A DNA stretch of 64,000 nucleotides from Ectobius pallidus (taxonomy: Eukaryota > Arthropoda > Insecta > Blattodea > Ectobiidae), in the NCBI GenBank assembly GCA_964059195.1, contig CAXKWD010000004.1:116763938-116827937 (forward strand), written 5' to 3'. Positions 1-11,145 of the stretch are shown here, one piece after another (the stretch's first letter is position 1; each line of letters opens with the position of its first letter). The notes beneath the pieces are model-generated. The model was not told the DNA's origin, did no database searches, and was given only the letters and a program-made list of their open reading frames with translations. The translations under genes were made by a program, and so were the position numbers.

Positions 1-1
1 C

Positions 2-1469
2 CAGTCAAAAATACTGCTCTCCTTAGACTTTGACCATGCATTTGATCGAGTAGACCATAATTACCTGTTTCAGACGATGAGACGATTTGACATCCCTGTT
101 CAGTATATTATAACCCTCCAAAAGATCATGCGTACTGCCCAATCCAGAATATTAATAAATGGATATTTCACACCGTCGGTACAAATACAACGCTCTGTGA
201 GACAAGGATGTCCCCTGTCAATGCATCTTTTTGTACTCTCCTTAGAACCTCTCCTACGTCAGATACAAACTTACCTCCAGCCACATCCTCAAAGTTTTGG
301 TTCGGGCTTATGCTGATGATGTAACAATGGTTCTGTCTCCAGCCTCCAACCTTCAGAGGATTTACGACATAATAACATCTTACTGTCTATCCTCGGGTGC
401 GAAGCTTAACACCTTAAAAACGAAAGCGATCACCATTGGATCAATTTGCATACATGCGCCACATTGGTTTACGCTCACGACAGAAGTAAAAATTTTGGGC
501 ATCTACTTTTCATCTACCATGACACAAATGGTGAAGTTAAATTGGACCAGGATTATCAACATCATCCGACAGCAGCTCTTTGATCACCGACACAGAACGC
601 TTAACCTGATACAGCGCATCCATTATGTCAACCTCTATGCACTGTCAAAGGTATGGTATACCAGTCAAGTCTTACCCCTGCCGCAAATGTATGGTTACAA
701 ACTCAAATCTGTTACAGGCTGGTTTATATGGGCAGGTCATATGCTTCGGATACGTCGAGACCACTTAGCGTTACCATATTCGCAGGGCGGTTTACAGGCA
801 ATAGACCCACAACTTAAAGCAGATAGTCTCTTTTTCAAACAAAACTGGCAACATCTAACCCAGAAAGGTGATCCTTATAGCTATTACTTCCTTTCTAAAT
901 GGCTTCCAGATTATCGCACCATGAATCCGCCGGATTTTCGGCGTCTCCCGAAACAGGCCCCGCAATTGCAGAAGTTAATTCAATGTGTCAGCTATAGTAA
1001 CCTACTCCGTACACCGCATCCTCTTACCACAAGAGCCATATACACCGAAAAAATTCAGCAACTTCCGCTTCCGACGGTTATGATACGCAACCCTATTTAT
1101 AATTGGCGACGCATCTGGGCAAATCTCCATAATAAGAAACTACCGACTCAACACAAAAGTCTCTGGTTCCAGATCATTCACGATATCTATCCCACAGCTG
1201 AACATTTACACCGATTGAAGATCAAGCCAACTGCCCTGTGTGAACTCTGCGGCAAGACTGATACAATTACACATCGTTTTGACCAATGTATTAATAGCCA
1301 ACTATGGATGAGCACACGAGCGACCATTCTGCACATGATCGACATACAACAAGCAACTTTCGGTACTAGATACATACAATGGCCTACATTCAAATTTCGA
1401 CCTCCAAATATTCATACGGCTGTCATTTTGGAATTAGGGCAAGGAATATGGCGTATTATGGAACAGTGA
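2..1469 (+). pseudogene. Non-LTR retrotransposon reverse transcriptase, 3' part, frameshifted
   Basis: This encodes the later half of a LINE reverse transcriptase, the enzyme that copies element RNA into DNA at the target site. The frame is open from the window edge and shows the palm motif DFDHAFDRV near base 33 and then SVRQGCPLS around 200. The frame shifts near 297-316, and the catalytic AYADD motif follows in the next frame. The thumb region and a C-terminal zinc-finger-like CELCG...HRFDQC motif (about 1237-1290) lie in that second frame, which stops at 1469. The endonuclease and the 5' end lie outside the window. The frame break means this copy is inactive. I cannot fix the clade; the zinc-finger tail resembles the zf-RVT type found after several LINE RTs. 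Confidence 0.85.
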
Positions 1470-1749
1470 AATCTTTCATGACAGAATAAACATAGCTAAG
1501 AAAATGTGGATTTTGAAACAACAATATCTTTGACTGGTGAATATACTTTATTTAATGACATTCTTTTCATGATCTACTTAAATAAACTTCTGCTCTCGAG
1601 GAGAGATGCATATAAGTATATCGGCATGCAACTGTTATGAAAACTTGTCATGAATTTCTTTATCATGCAATTGTGAAAATTTAGGATGTGAAATACTTTA
1701 TCATGAAAAAAAAAAAAAAAAAAAAAAAGGAAAAAAAAAAAAAAAAAAA
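1470..1749 (+). mobile_element. LINE 3' untranslated tail ending in poly(A)
   Basis: The non-coding stretch after the RT stop ends in two long A runs (about 1705-1728 and 1731-1749), as expected for the 3' end of a LINE inserted on the plus strand. The matching 5' target duplication would lie left of the window, so it cannot be checked. Confidence 0.6.
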
Positions 1750-1933
1750 TAGACCGAAGCTGCAATAACTAACAAAAGTGTGTTACAACCTACGATAAAC
1801 ACTTCATTAGGATGAAACTTAATTGGGAATTGAAGTTTAATAATATAGCCCGGTACAGACAGTTGTCATAATATTTCAACAGTGTAATAGAGTACCTATC
1901 TTATGGAATATTAAGTAAATAGCTTGAGGGAAA

Positions 1934-1964
<31 letters not shown>

Positions 1965-2705
1965 AATAAATAAAAAAAAAAAAAAAAATGGCACAGTCTT
2001 CTTAATGAGCACTGACAAGAAGGGAGCTATAAAATTAATTGTGCTCCTCCGAGTGCTACATGGGGTAAAGATTTGCGGCTCGCCCGCTCGTATCGAGCCC
2101 GTCCTGACAATAAAACTTAGATGAATTTATTCTGCTATTAAAATTTCGCTAGCACAAAATTAGTTTATGAAAGATATTAAAATAAGCGGAGGGAAAGGGA
2201 ATTCTACAGCAATACTATCACTGCAGTTCCGCATGGTTGTCCACCTCCCATGTCTTCAGCGTCTGCATTCTGCAGATTTCTAAGATTTTCATGCGGCGAA
2301 TGTGTAAAGCGACCTTCCTGGTTAAAACGTATTGTAAACGGAAAATCTTCCATCTGAAGGAATTTATCTGTTACTGAACTTTCTCTCGTGATTTTATGTG
2401 TCTTTAAAGTTACAAAAGCTATGGTAAGATTTCTAAAATTCAAATCGATTGAGACCGATGATAGTTTGGAAGATCATTTTCATTAGGATTGTGAACATTC
2501 GATGGTTTTTAACCTCAACCTTATTTAGTTTTGAGAAATTAATATTACAATTCCTATAAAATTACATAATAAATTAAAAATGTGATCTGTGCTCTCACAA
2601 ATATGTTTAATAACATACTGAAGTATCATTTGGTTTAAAAGAAAGCACAATAGCAAGGTTTGAATATTTAACAAATTTCAATTTCTTAAAACGAAATAAG
2701 GGTGG

Positions 2706-2739
<34 letters not shown>

Positions 2740-4140
2740 GAAATACAGAAATGATATTACGTGGTCCTCCAGCTTGCGGGTTTGGCGTCAGGTTAACAAT
2801 CTCTCACAACAAAAGTACAGAAGTTTTTGCATAATTTATTGATCATGTCAGTTTTATCTGTTTATTTACATACTTATGCATATTATAATCACCATTATTC
2901 TACCCAAATGTTTCCAAGGAGAACTAAATTGTATTCTCTGTTTCTAATTTAAACCCGTGTAGTATTGACGTAAAGGCCTAAACGTCCTAAAAATGGGTCT
3001 TATGGGGGTGTCAGTTACTAAAATCGCCGGTAACGGTAATAGAAATAAATGTAGAATCCATGGTAAACAAAAAGCCTTTTCGGGAATCGAGGTTAAAAGC
3101 GATTTAAACAAACAGTAGCCTATATAGTATAAAATACCAATTTCATTATGGTTTCTAATGTCTTGCGTAGTAGTTTTAAACATGATGCTGATGTTAGGTT
3201 TCCTCAAGATGAAGTTGAAAAAACATACGGATACCTGCAATATGCTCGAGCATTTCATTTCAAATAAACATTCAATGGTGGGTAAAAACATGTATTTAAA
3301 GTATAAATTTTGTCAGTACAATCGCAAAAAGATAAGGGCAATAGAATAAATGCCTTCGCAGGATTTGGCTTACATGAATATACTATTCACAGTGACAAGA
3401 GACGTTAATCACATGAGTTCATACTAGTGCTTTTTCTAAATTTTCAGAGCAGTTTTTGCACCAAAAATTTGCAATTTGCACCAATTGTAGGCATAAAAAG
3501 TCCATCCTTCATCCTTGCGGGTTTAAGGGGTTGAAGATTTTTAATGCTATACCAAAAGTAAGTACAAAACTTAAATAGCTATGTAAAAATGTGTTTTTAT
3601 CAATAAAAATATTAATATCATATGGTTCATATGTTCACTTTGTGCAATAATTCTTATTGTTTGTGGCCTACAAAGGCGAAAAGAGCATAATGAAGGGGAT
3701 TCTAAATTAACTTGAAAGAACTATTACTTTCTATCGTGGTAAACTAAAATTTAAGAGACCTCTAGTAAAAACCCTTCGTATTTATAGTTACCAAAAATAA
3801 TTACGTACCTTATTCACTAATGCCTCAGAAAAATAACATAGATCTAATACCACTAAAAAACCATATAAGCCAATGAATTAAGGATATAAAAACGCTCCCG
3901 TGTAAATGAATCTTTTCTAGGGACCTTGAATAAATCAACTGCAAGACTCGCTCCAATATCTCTTTGATCACCTCTACCAATGCCTTCTACATTTCTGCCT
4001 TCAAACTTATACCTTTCCGCATATTAAACAATTGCATAAGCGATAATATGTTAATAGCGATAATATAAAACCGTGGAGAAAATAGAAGTTGTGTTACATA
4101 GTTTTATATAAGGCCTTAACAGATCTCTGCTTTGACAATT
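1750..4140. other. Non-coding stretch with A-rich tracts
   Basis: No gene can be supported here. There are two A-rich low-complexity runs (1931-1988 and 2708-2737), each of which could be a LINE or SINE tail. Bases 2757-2815 (a gtcctccagcttgcgggttt-like stretch) look like a worn retroelement remnant, but I cannot name it. The short open frames at 2204-2443 and 2944-3349 show no recognisable domain. Confidence 0.5.
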
Positions 4141-4156
4141 GAAATAAATATTATTT

Positions 4157-4412
4157 CACCCTTCCTTCTTGGCTACAGTCGAGTTCATTAAGCTTTCTCG
4201 ACTGCATTACCAGAGCCTGCGAACGTGGACGCGAAGGATAGGATTTTCTGTTATTCCTTTCAACTGTAATACATATACCGTATGTAGTATTCGGCGTTAA
4301 TTCACATAAATTGCTGTGGATATCATTTCGTAAAGGAATAACAGACATTAGGCTCTGTTATCGCTGTTGTGTATTAAACAAAGCAGCGATTCACCAATGA
4401 CCAGTGCTCTTT
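4157..4412. repeat. Array core, copy A
   Basis: The core starts with a pyrimidine-rich cacccttccttcttggct followed by acag. It contains a 28-bp block at 4210-4237 that is identical in all six copies. It has a 13-bp inverted repeat, ctgttattccttt (4248-4260) and aaaggaataacag (4332-4344), around a variable loop. A second short hairpin follows, atcgctg (4360-4366) with cagcgat (4384-4390). Function is unknown. It could be exon, structured RNA or regulatory DNA. Confidence 0.7.
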
Positions 4413-4659
4413 TTATAATGAAATCGTTCTATTTATTACACATGAAATGCAATACCCGAATGAGCAAAGATAGTGCTCTGGTGCAGTTCAGTGATAATTT
4501 AACATGGAACTATATTGATTTAAATATTTAATTCTTTGCACCAATTTGGCAAAACAGTCCATAAATATCAGATTAATTTGAAGAATTTTCTTTGAGATCT
4601 GGTCTTTGGTCCTATGAATGTTTTAATTACTTTTATACTTAAGAATAAACATACAGTGA

Positions 4660-4834
4660 CATGGAAAATACCCTTCTTCTTCCACTGTCTTCTCCAGCAA
4701 ACATTTTCCTTCTTAGACAGGCACCTCCGGTGTTGTATTCGCACTTCTTCCGTCGAATTGGAAATCCCACTGCGTCTCTTGGCCAGCGTCCCATTAATCG
4801 TTGTCAAGGTCCAGATACATAATTTTTGGGTAAC
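4660..4834 (-). other. Exon-like block, array unit A
   Basis: Read on the minus strand, a pyrimidine-containing acceptor-like tttatgcag precedes the block at 4834. The block is conserved in units E (starting at 47347) and F (starting at 55943). Just after the border the frame reads YPKIMYLDLDND and stops, and units E and F keep a similar short tail (YTKISYLDLDND, YKKITFLNLDND). The sequence downstream stays conserved but has no consistent long frame, so it may be 3' untranslated. This is an inference from conservation; I do not recognise the product. Confidence 0.35.
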
Positions 4835-6235
4835 CTGCATAAATTAGGAGGCCATTGTAAATACCACAATAAATCACACTTGCATACAGAATACAGAGAG
4901 GGGTTCAGTTCCCTCAAACAAGTACAAGAAATTTCGAAATTTTTATACTCTTCAGATTTTGACAAATAATTCAATTCTTAGGTGTTTGTATGCTGCATTT
5001 AAAACATTTGCATATACTGTAATAGACTTATGTCGTTCATTCACGCACAGTTTATATTTTGCCATACCTTCTTCTCGTGGTATTGTTAAATCTGTGATCA
5101 CCCTTTACGATCCCTTTCTCCATTTGCTTTCAAATATCTCCTTCCATATTTTCATTTGTATACCTAATGTATTTAATTCACATTTTTATTTTAAGATTCA
5201 TAATTATCTAAAATAATGAAGTGTAGTTAATTTTTATTCGCAAAGACGTATTGTGTTTCCGTGGAAATTCTTCTGAAAGTATAATGGATTGTTTAACCTT
5301 GTAAATCAGGACGTTTCGCAAAACTAGCCTCCGAATAAAGGTTTGCTCATAGAATTTAGCGTCATTCACTTCCAGAATGGATCAGATAGGGTGAAATATT
5401 TTGAATTTGATTTGTGAATTCTTAATAGTAGTTACATTGTCCCTTGGAGTTATAAAAATTGTACTTTTCTAATTGAAAATTTCTTATTTGAACTGTTTTC
5501 TACGCATTATATATAAAAATTTGGTGTAGAAACCTGTAACTTTACGATTGATATTTTTGTCTTTTAGCAATACATTTATATCAAGAATTTAGGATACGAG
5601 TTTCTCTTACTTGTAGTAATATTTTACGTTACGAAAATTTATTTTTTGTATACTTTTTCGAGAACGGCTCCATCGATTTTATTTAAGTGTTGTACACGAG
5701 GTGCTTATTTTATTTTAAGATCTACAATTCTTATGCAAACATTTTTTAAATCCAGTTATTGTTTGTCAAACTCAGTCTTCAAAGTATTATGCGTTGAGCA
5801 ATACAACTTTATATGTGGCTGAGACAACTGAAAACGCTCACCTTGCAATACAGCCAAGCAGAAAAAAAATGAATAGAAATATTGTTATATGCTAGTCCGC
5901 AATGTAAGCGTTTTTTCTAGTAGGAGGTCATCAATGTAAGACTACAAGCGATAAGAGAAACTGGAATTGACGTTTTGGTGAAAATCCGCGAATATAACAC
6001 ACACGAGTGCTATATTTTTTTAAACCTCCGATGGGACGTAAAATGAAAACCACAGTGAAAATCAAAAATGTTTTATTTGGAACATTTAGGTTCACCTTCT
6101 AGCTACTTCTCTACATAATTTCATGCCCCTTTTATCCAAGTATACGCGTATACCCCAATAATTTTCCTAAATGGCTGTCATTACGGAGGTGGTAACGAAA
6201 AGGCTTTTAGTGTTTCATTAATTTAGAAATCTTAC

Positions 6236-6494
6236 CCGCCAGTTCTGAATCTGATTCATTCCCTTCGGGCACAGGTCTGCTTGTCTTATAAAATTCGTTG
6301 AAATTGCCATCTTTCTCAGTGTCCTTTAACAAATGGTAGTTACACCACATCACTTTAGCTACCACAACTCTCTCAAAGCAGTTCACTCCCGACATCTTGC
6401 TGCTTTGTCGCAATCACATTGTTTGTATTGTCGCTACTTTTTCTAATTCTAAATTCCTACATACTTTAGGACTTTCTGTTCCACTTAGGCTCAT
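6236..6494 (-). pseudogene. Putative exon of unknown gene, first copy
   Basis: On the minus strand a frame starts at an ATG at 6494 (MSLSGTESPK). It meets one in-frame TGA after about 26 codons, then continues to NESDSELAG and runs into a donor-like ggcgg/gtaag at 6236/6235. A second copy at 45846-46339 keeps the same end (NESDSELEG) and the same gtaag. Conservation of the coding end together with the donor suggests a real exon at some point. The phase fits the exon-like block of unit A (4834), which would add a short C-terminal tail. The internal stop argues for decay. Compared with the second copy, this one lacks about 240 bp. The product is unrecognised. Confidence 0.4.
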
Positions 6495-6730
6495 TTTTAC
6501 TCAATTTTCGATTTTTCCCAGCTATTAACAAGTTCTCCTTCACCATCCACCATGATAACATCAACTGACAAGTGTCTACAATCAAACGCGGCTAACGCGC
6601 AAACCATGAACATCACGTTACTATTGCTTCCAAGCGGGCGTAGCTCTCTCTCACAGGAGAAACGTGATTCCCTTAATTTATGAAAAAATTATCTTTGAAG
6701 AATAGACAGGGAAGGAACTCACACAAACAT

Positions 6731-7744
6731 TTTATATCGTGCAGAAACTGTTCTCGGGTTTCTAGTCAGGAAGAGAATAAAATTCTAAGCTTTCGGCGAC
6801 TGTCTGCGTCGTCATCTTCGGAGAGGGGGATCCAGAGGTTATGACGTTGTATATATACCCATGGTAGGACTAGTCAGATGCAATCGTGGATCCTGATTGG
6901 TCGGTGGAAGTAAACGGTTTCTCCCTCCGTGATTGGAGTAGAGAAATAACAGGTTGCCAGGAAGCGGCCAATTGGATCCCTCCGTCTCTATTGATATTAT
7001 TGGGGTTCAGTCTGATGTGAATGGCTTCTTTGATGAGATAGTCCCATAAGCCTGGGGTAGAAGCCAGTACCTCTGTGTTGAGGTAGTGCATCTCGTGGCC
7101 CATGTCGAGGCAATGTTCTGCGATGGCAGACTTTTCAGGTTGCCCCAGACGGTAGTGCCGTTTGTGCTCCTCAATCCTGGTGGAAATGTCCTGTCTTGCT
7201 ACAACTACAAGAAATTTCATAAACTCCATGTCTCTGTAATCCAAGGTCATCTTCAACAGATCTTAGTAGTTGCCGGGTTTTGGTTGGAGGGCGGTGTATG
7301 GTCTTGATCCCGTGGAAGCCGAGCAGTCGAGAGATCTTCCCGGAGAGAGGGCCAGTATACGGGATGAATGCCCGCTTAACATTCTCGCCTCTATTCCTAG
7401 GTTCTGAAGAAACGGTCATTTTAAAGGCTCGGGCTGTATTGAAGTCTGAATAGCCGTTAGCACTAAAGGTACGTCGCAGATGTTGAAGTTCCTCATGAAG
7501 GCTAGCTGCATCGGAGATGACTCCGGCTCTGTGTACTAGGGTGTTGAGGACAGCCTGTTTCTGTGCTGGATGATGAAAGCTGAATCCACGCAGATACAAG
7601 TCGGTGATCCCACTTCTCCGAAGATGACGACGCAGACAGTCGCCGAAAGCTCAGAATTTTATTCTCTTACCCGACTGGAAACACGAGAACAGTTTCTGCA
7701 TTGTATTCGTCGGGAAAACCTTCAAAGTTTTAATTTATATCGTG
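6731..7744 (-). mobile_element. Penelope-like element with inverted ends and 11-bp target duplication
   Basis: The element occupies 6742-7733 and is bounded by the exact direct repeat tttatatcgtg at 6731-6741 and 7734-7744. The related array stretch near 46590 lacks the insert, which confirms the empty site. Its two ends are inverted copies of about 84 bp (6742-6827 and about 7616-7701, differing at a few positions). This matches the known habit of Penelope-like elements to carry inverted terminal copies. The minus-strand coding remnant inside belongs to this family. Confidence 0.88.
6870..7599 (-). pseudogene. Penelope-like RT C-terminus and GIY-YIG endonuclease, broken
   Basis: Two overlapping minus-strand frames form one Penelope-type C-terminal region. 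The first (7599-7171) carries the end of the RT and the linker (KRAFIPYTGPLSGKI, FRPP-like TIHRPPTKTR) and the start of the endonuclease (GVYEISCSC). The second (7256-6870) carries the rest of the GIY-YIG fold: ISTRIEEHKRHYRLGQPEKS, then AEHCLDMGHE, the KEAIHI helix with its glutamate, and the final NINRDGG. The frame changes near 7190-7200, and the YIG half of the catalytic signature is missing there, so the nuclease should be dead. The RT catalytic core is absent, so the copy is 5' truncated. Confidence 0.85.
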
Positions 7745-9910
7745 TTTACAATTGCAGGAGTACGGTATATGTGCTACACAGAGGTGAAAATAACGCAAAT
7801 TTGAAATTTTCACCACACATCACTCACTGTAAACATATTATTTCACCCTTCCTTCTTGGCTACAGTTGAGGTCAACTTGCTCAACTGCATTTCCAGAGCC
7901 TGCGAACGTGGACGCGAAGGACAGGATTTTCTGTTATTCCTTTGAACTTTAAAGTAGTCCCCGGTGTTATAAATTTCACATAGATTGCAGTGAATATGAG
8001 ATCGCAAAGGAATAACAGACAGTAGGCTCCGTTATCGCTGTGTTGTATTAACCAAAGCAGCGATTCACCAAAGACCAGTTCTAATTTTTTAATTAAGTAT
8101 TTTCTAATGCACATAATATACTAGACACGAACAAGCAGAGTTCGTATTCCGGTCAGCTCAGTGATAATTTAATAGCTAGTAATATGAATTTAAATGTTTA
8201 AACCTTTGCACTAATTTGCCAAAGTATTCCCTAAATATTAGTTAAATTCTAAGGATTTAGTTTAAGATCTGGTCTTTAGTCCTATGGATGTTTTTAATTA
8301 TTTGTCATACTTAACAATAATAACATTACAGTAATTTTCACACCAAAACATCAGAACATAAATCCTTTCTTTCTTCCGCCGCCTTCTCCAGCAAAATGAT
8401 CGTATGTCTTTCTCAATTCTCTTTGGTCGTATAAACTTTTTGAATTACGCTTTACACAACAACATTATAAGCTTAACGATGTTAGACACTTCTCGTAGAA
8501 AACACTTTCCTTCAAACGCTGTTACCTCCTGCATAATGTAGGCCTACGTATTGTTCCGTCCAATTGAGGATCCCATAGCGTCTGGTGATCACCATTCCCG
8601 TTGATTGTTGTCAAGGTCCAGATAATTTTTCTGAATCCTGCAGAATTCCATTGTAAATGTAAATTACATTTTAATATTACTAAATATTACTATTAAAATA
8701 AAACATAGGTCACATGCATCCAGGATAAAAAGAAGATAACAATTAGCTCGAAATTTTACACGAAATTCTGATACATTTCAAATTGTGTTATGTAATAAAT
8801 TCTTCGGATTATATAGGTTGCATTTAAAATTATTATAGCCTATAATACTAAGACGTTTGTGTACAGTTTATGTTATGTGGTACCTCTTCCTCGTGGTATT
8901 GTATAATGCCTACGTGAAGATTCCATTCTCTTCTCTGCTTTTAGATATTTCAATTGATTTTATATGTATAAAATATTAAATTTGGTATAATTCCATTTAC
9001 TCTTATTTTTATTTGAAAAGTCGCATTCCGTTTCCATAGAAGTTTTTTTTTTAAATTACAAAGGATTATTAAACCCTGTAAACGAAATGTTTCGATTAAC
9101 AACACAGAGTTTCCTTTAAATAATCTTTTTTCTGACATTTCTGTCATTGTCTCCCAACCATGATTGTATAGGTAGGATGGAATGATTTATGTCGATCTCA
9201 CTATCCTTCGATAAGGATGAGGGGCCCTTGACACTAGAACAATAAAAAATCACCTTTCTCTTTGAAAGTGCCTCCCTTTTGTAACTGATTAATCCCATGA
9301 ATGCCCTACAACATTTTTACCAACTGGAAAGGTAGTTTTCACGATATAAAAGTTTGATTGATTTTAATGTTAAACTAATTTTTAGTATAAAAAACTTTGA
9401 TCATTTTTCTATGGCTAATTATACATTTAAAAATAAGTTCATTTTCATAAATAACCATTATAATTTAACTTTGCTTAACATGTGTTATTTTGTTTTGTGA
9501 AATTTTTTCTTTCTCTACCTGTACCGTTTACTATAGGTAGAAGTGTAGTGTTCGAATCTGAAATTCGGTATCAACATACGTTTCGAGGCACCCTGAATCT
9601 AAAATAAAAATTTTCATAAACATTTCTGTGTTCTTGTGTTAGTCTGCTTCCTAACAGCATAGCTCTAGAATGAATAACCATAGAAAAATGATATTTTGCA
9701 TTAGAGTTGGATATTAATGACTAATGTACTACGGATACGACATAAATATACGTGTAAAAAAAATACAAATTTTGTTCCACAACTTAAAAGAAGCCTGAAC
9801 AGATTCGTAATTTCAGCAAGATGGGGAATTCACAAAACTTCACATCTACAAAAATATAATTTTTCAGGAAAAAATTTACATATTACTTTCGTAGCTAATA
9901 GGGGTTGGTA
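7745..9910. repeat. Tandem-array unit B
   Basis: This unit follows the Penelope insertion directly. It starts with the region shared with 46600-46700 (cacagaggtgaaaataac), then the core, then a gatctggtctttagtccta block near 8267. Beyond about 8500 it belongs to a second subfamily shared with unit D (38000-39100), with 39990-42420 and with 61930-63000. An example is the block around 9120-9300 with tccttcgataagg. No gene is supported. Confidence 0.65.
7844..8082. repeat. Array core, copy B
   Basis: It has the same order as copy A: the pyrimidine-rich start, the invariant 28-bp block (7893-7920), the ctgttattccttt arm, the variable loop, the aaaggaataacag arm, and the atcgctg/cagcgat pair. The loop differs from copy A at most positions while both arms are unchanged. 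Confidence 0.7.
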
Positions 9911-10905
9911 GAAAAGGATATAATTTAAATAGATTTACATATTTTCATAACTACATCATGTCTCTAAATTAATTTAACCCACATAATAACACATTTTTAC
10001 AAATGTCAACATTTACGTGCTTTTCCGCATAATTTAATTTCTTAATCAAGGTACACCATAAATTCCCTACTTTCAATTGACATTTAAAGTATATTGTGAA
10101 GTAAAAAATAGCATAATGAGTAGGACGCATTTATATGCATTTGTCCTGTTGTATCATTGAATAATTCTGTTCAAGATAATGTCAATAATAAATTCACAAG
10201 AATACGACACTTCACTGATAAACACACTATTATCACCTCATATGAAGCTTCTTGATCAAGATACACAGATGCAGCATTATCTCCGTAATTCCTCTGACAA
10301 TCTCGACACACGTCTTCAGAAAACGTTAAAGCTTCTTCTCGAGATACATCGCAGTACTTCTTTCCTTTGTAAGTTACTTTTTGTTTACTAACATAATTTA
10401 TGAATGGAAATTTCGCAGCTGTATCGATGGTCTTGCATAATTTATTATCGACTTAAGATCTTGAATATTGGACTATTGGACCCTGTGTCTGTTTTCACGG
10501 ATACCTGTCTCATTATATAGGCCTATTACAGCACACGGACGTCAGTCATGTTGAATGAAAGCTTCTTCATGATAATCTGAGATTGAGATAATATGAAATC
10601 AAATGTTTGCCTGTCTCTACCAAGAATTGGGTTCTTACAATGTAAATGTAAATAAGGAATATGAAACTTTAGTACGTGATGTGTAGAAGTTCACTTTTGT
10701 TCAAACCCGTTACCAGTACAGTTAAGTTTTATGGAAACTCCAGTTCTTCCACCTTTACGTCAGTAGATTTTAACGTTAAATAAATGTCGACTTCGCCCAT
10801 GAATTCAGCTAGTGTTTAAGTATAAGATTACACCAGTAACTCAAAATTAAAAATTTTGTAGGCCTACAGTTTTTGAAACTCCCCTAATTGTTAACAATAT
10901 GGTTG
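9911..10905. other. Non-coding stretch with an unexplained GC-richer patch
   Basis: This stretch is mostly AT-rich and featureless. Bases 10200-10380 are less AT-rich and open on both strands. The minus-strand frame includes YCDVSREEALTFSEDVC, and the plus-strand frame ends just before a gtaag. I do not recognise either protein, and I found no second copy in the window. Confidence 0.35.
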
Positions 10906-11145
10906 CACCCTTCCTTCTTGGCTACAGTCGAGTTCAACTACCACAATTGCATTTCCAGAGCCTGCGAACGTGGACGCGAAGGATAGGATTTTCTGTTATT
11001 CCTTTCAACTTTAATGTTGTACCCAATGTTATAAATTTCACGTAAGATGGAAGTGGATATCATTCAGTAAAGGAATAACAGACATTAGGCTCCGTTATCG
11101 CTTCTGTGTTTTAAACAAAGCAGCGATTCACCAATGACCAGCTCT
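10906..11145. repeat. Array core, copy C
   Basis: The invariant 28-bp block is at 10955-10982. The long inverted-repeat arms are intact. The second hairpin has one arm changed (atcgctt), with no matching change in the other arm. Confidence 0.7.

Larger units (their letters stand above)
4141..5945. repeat. Tandem-array unit A
   Basis: This is the first clear unit of a diverged tandem array. It holds the landmarks in order: the conserved core (4157-4412), a gatctggtctttggtccta block near 4596, an exon-like block with a splice-acceptor-like border (about 4660-4834 on the minus strand), a block near 5090 (tctgtgatcacccttt) and a gcgttttttctagtagg block near 5910. The same landmarks recur in the same order downstream at 10.9-13.6 kb, 46.7-48.6 kb and 55.3-57.2 kb. 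Identity is high in the blocks and lower between them. Confidence 0.75.

Noticed and set aside
1574..1765. Minus-strand frame rich in phenylalanine
   Set aside because: It is the LINE poly(A) tail read backwards.
10200..10380. C-type-lectin-like exon
   Set aside because: The cysteine pattern is too sparse and no WND- or EPN-type motif is seen.
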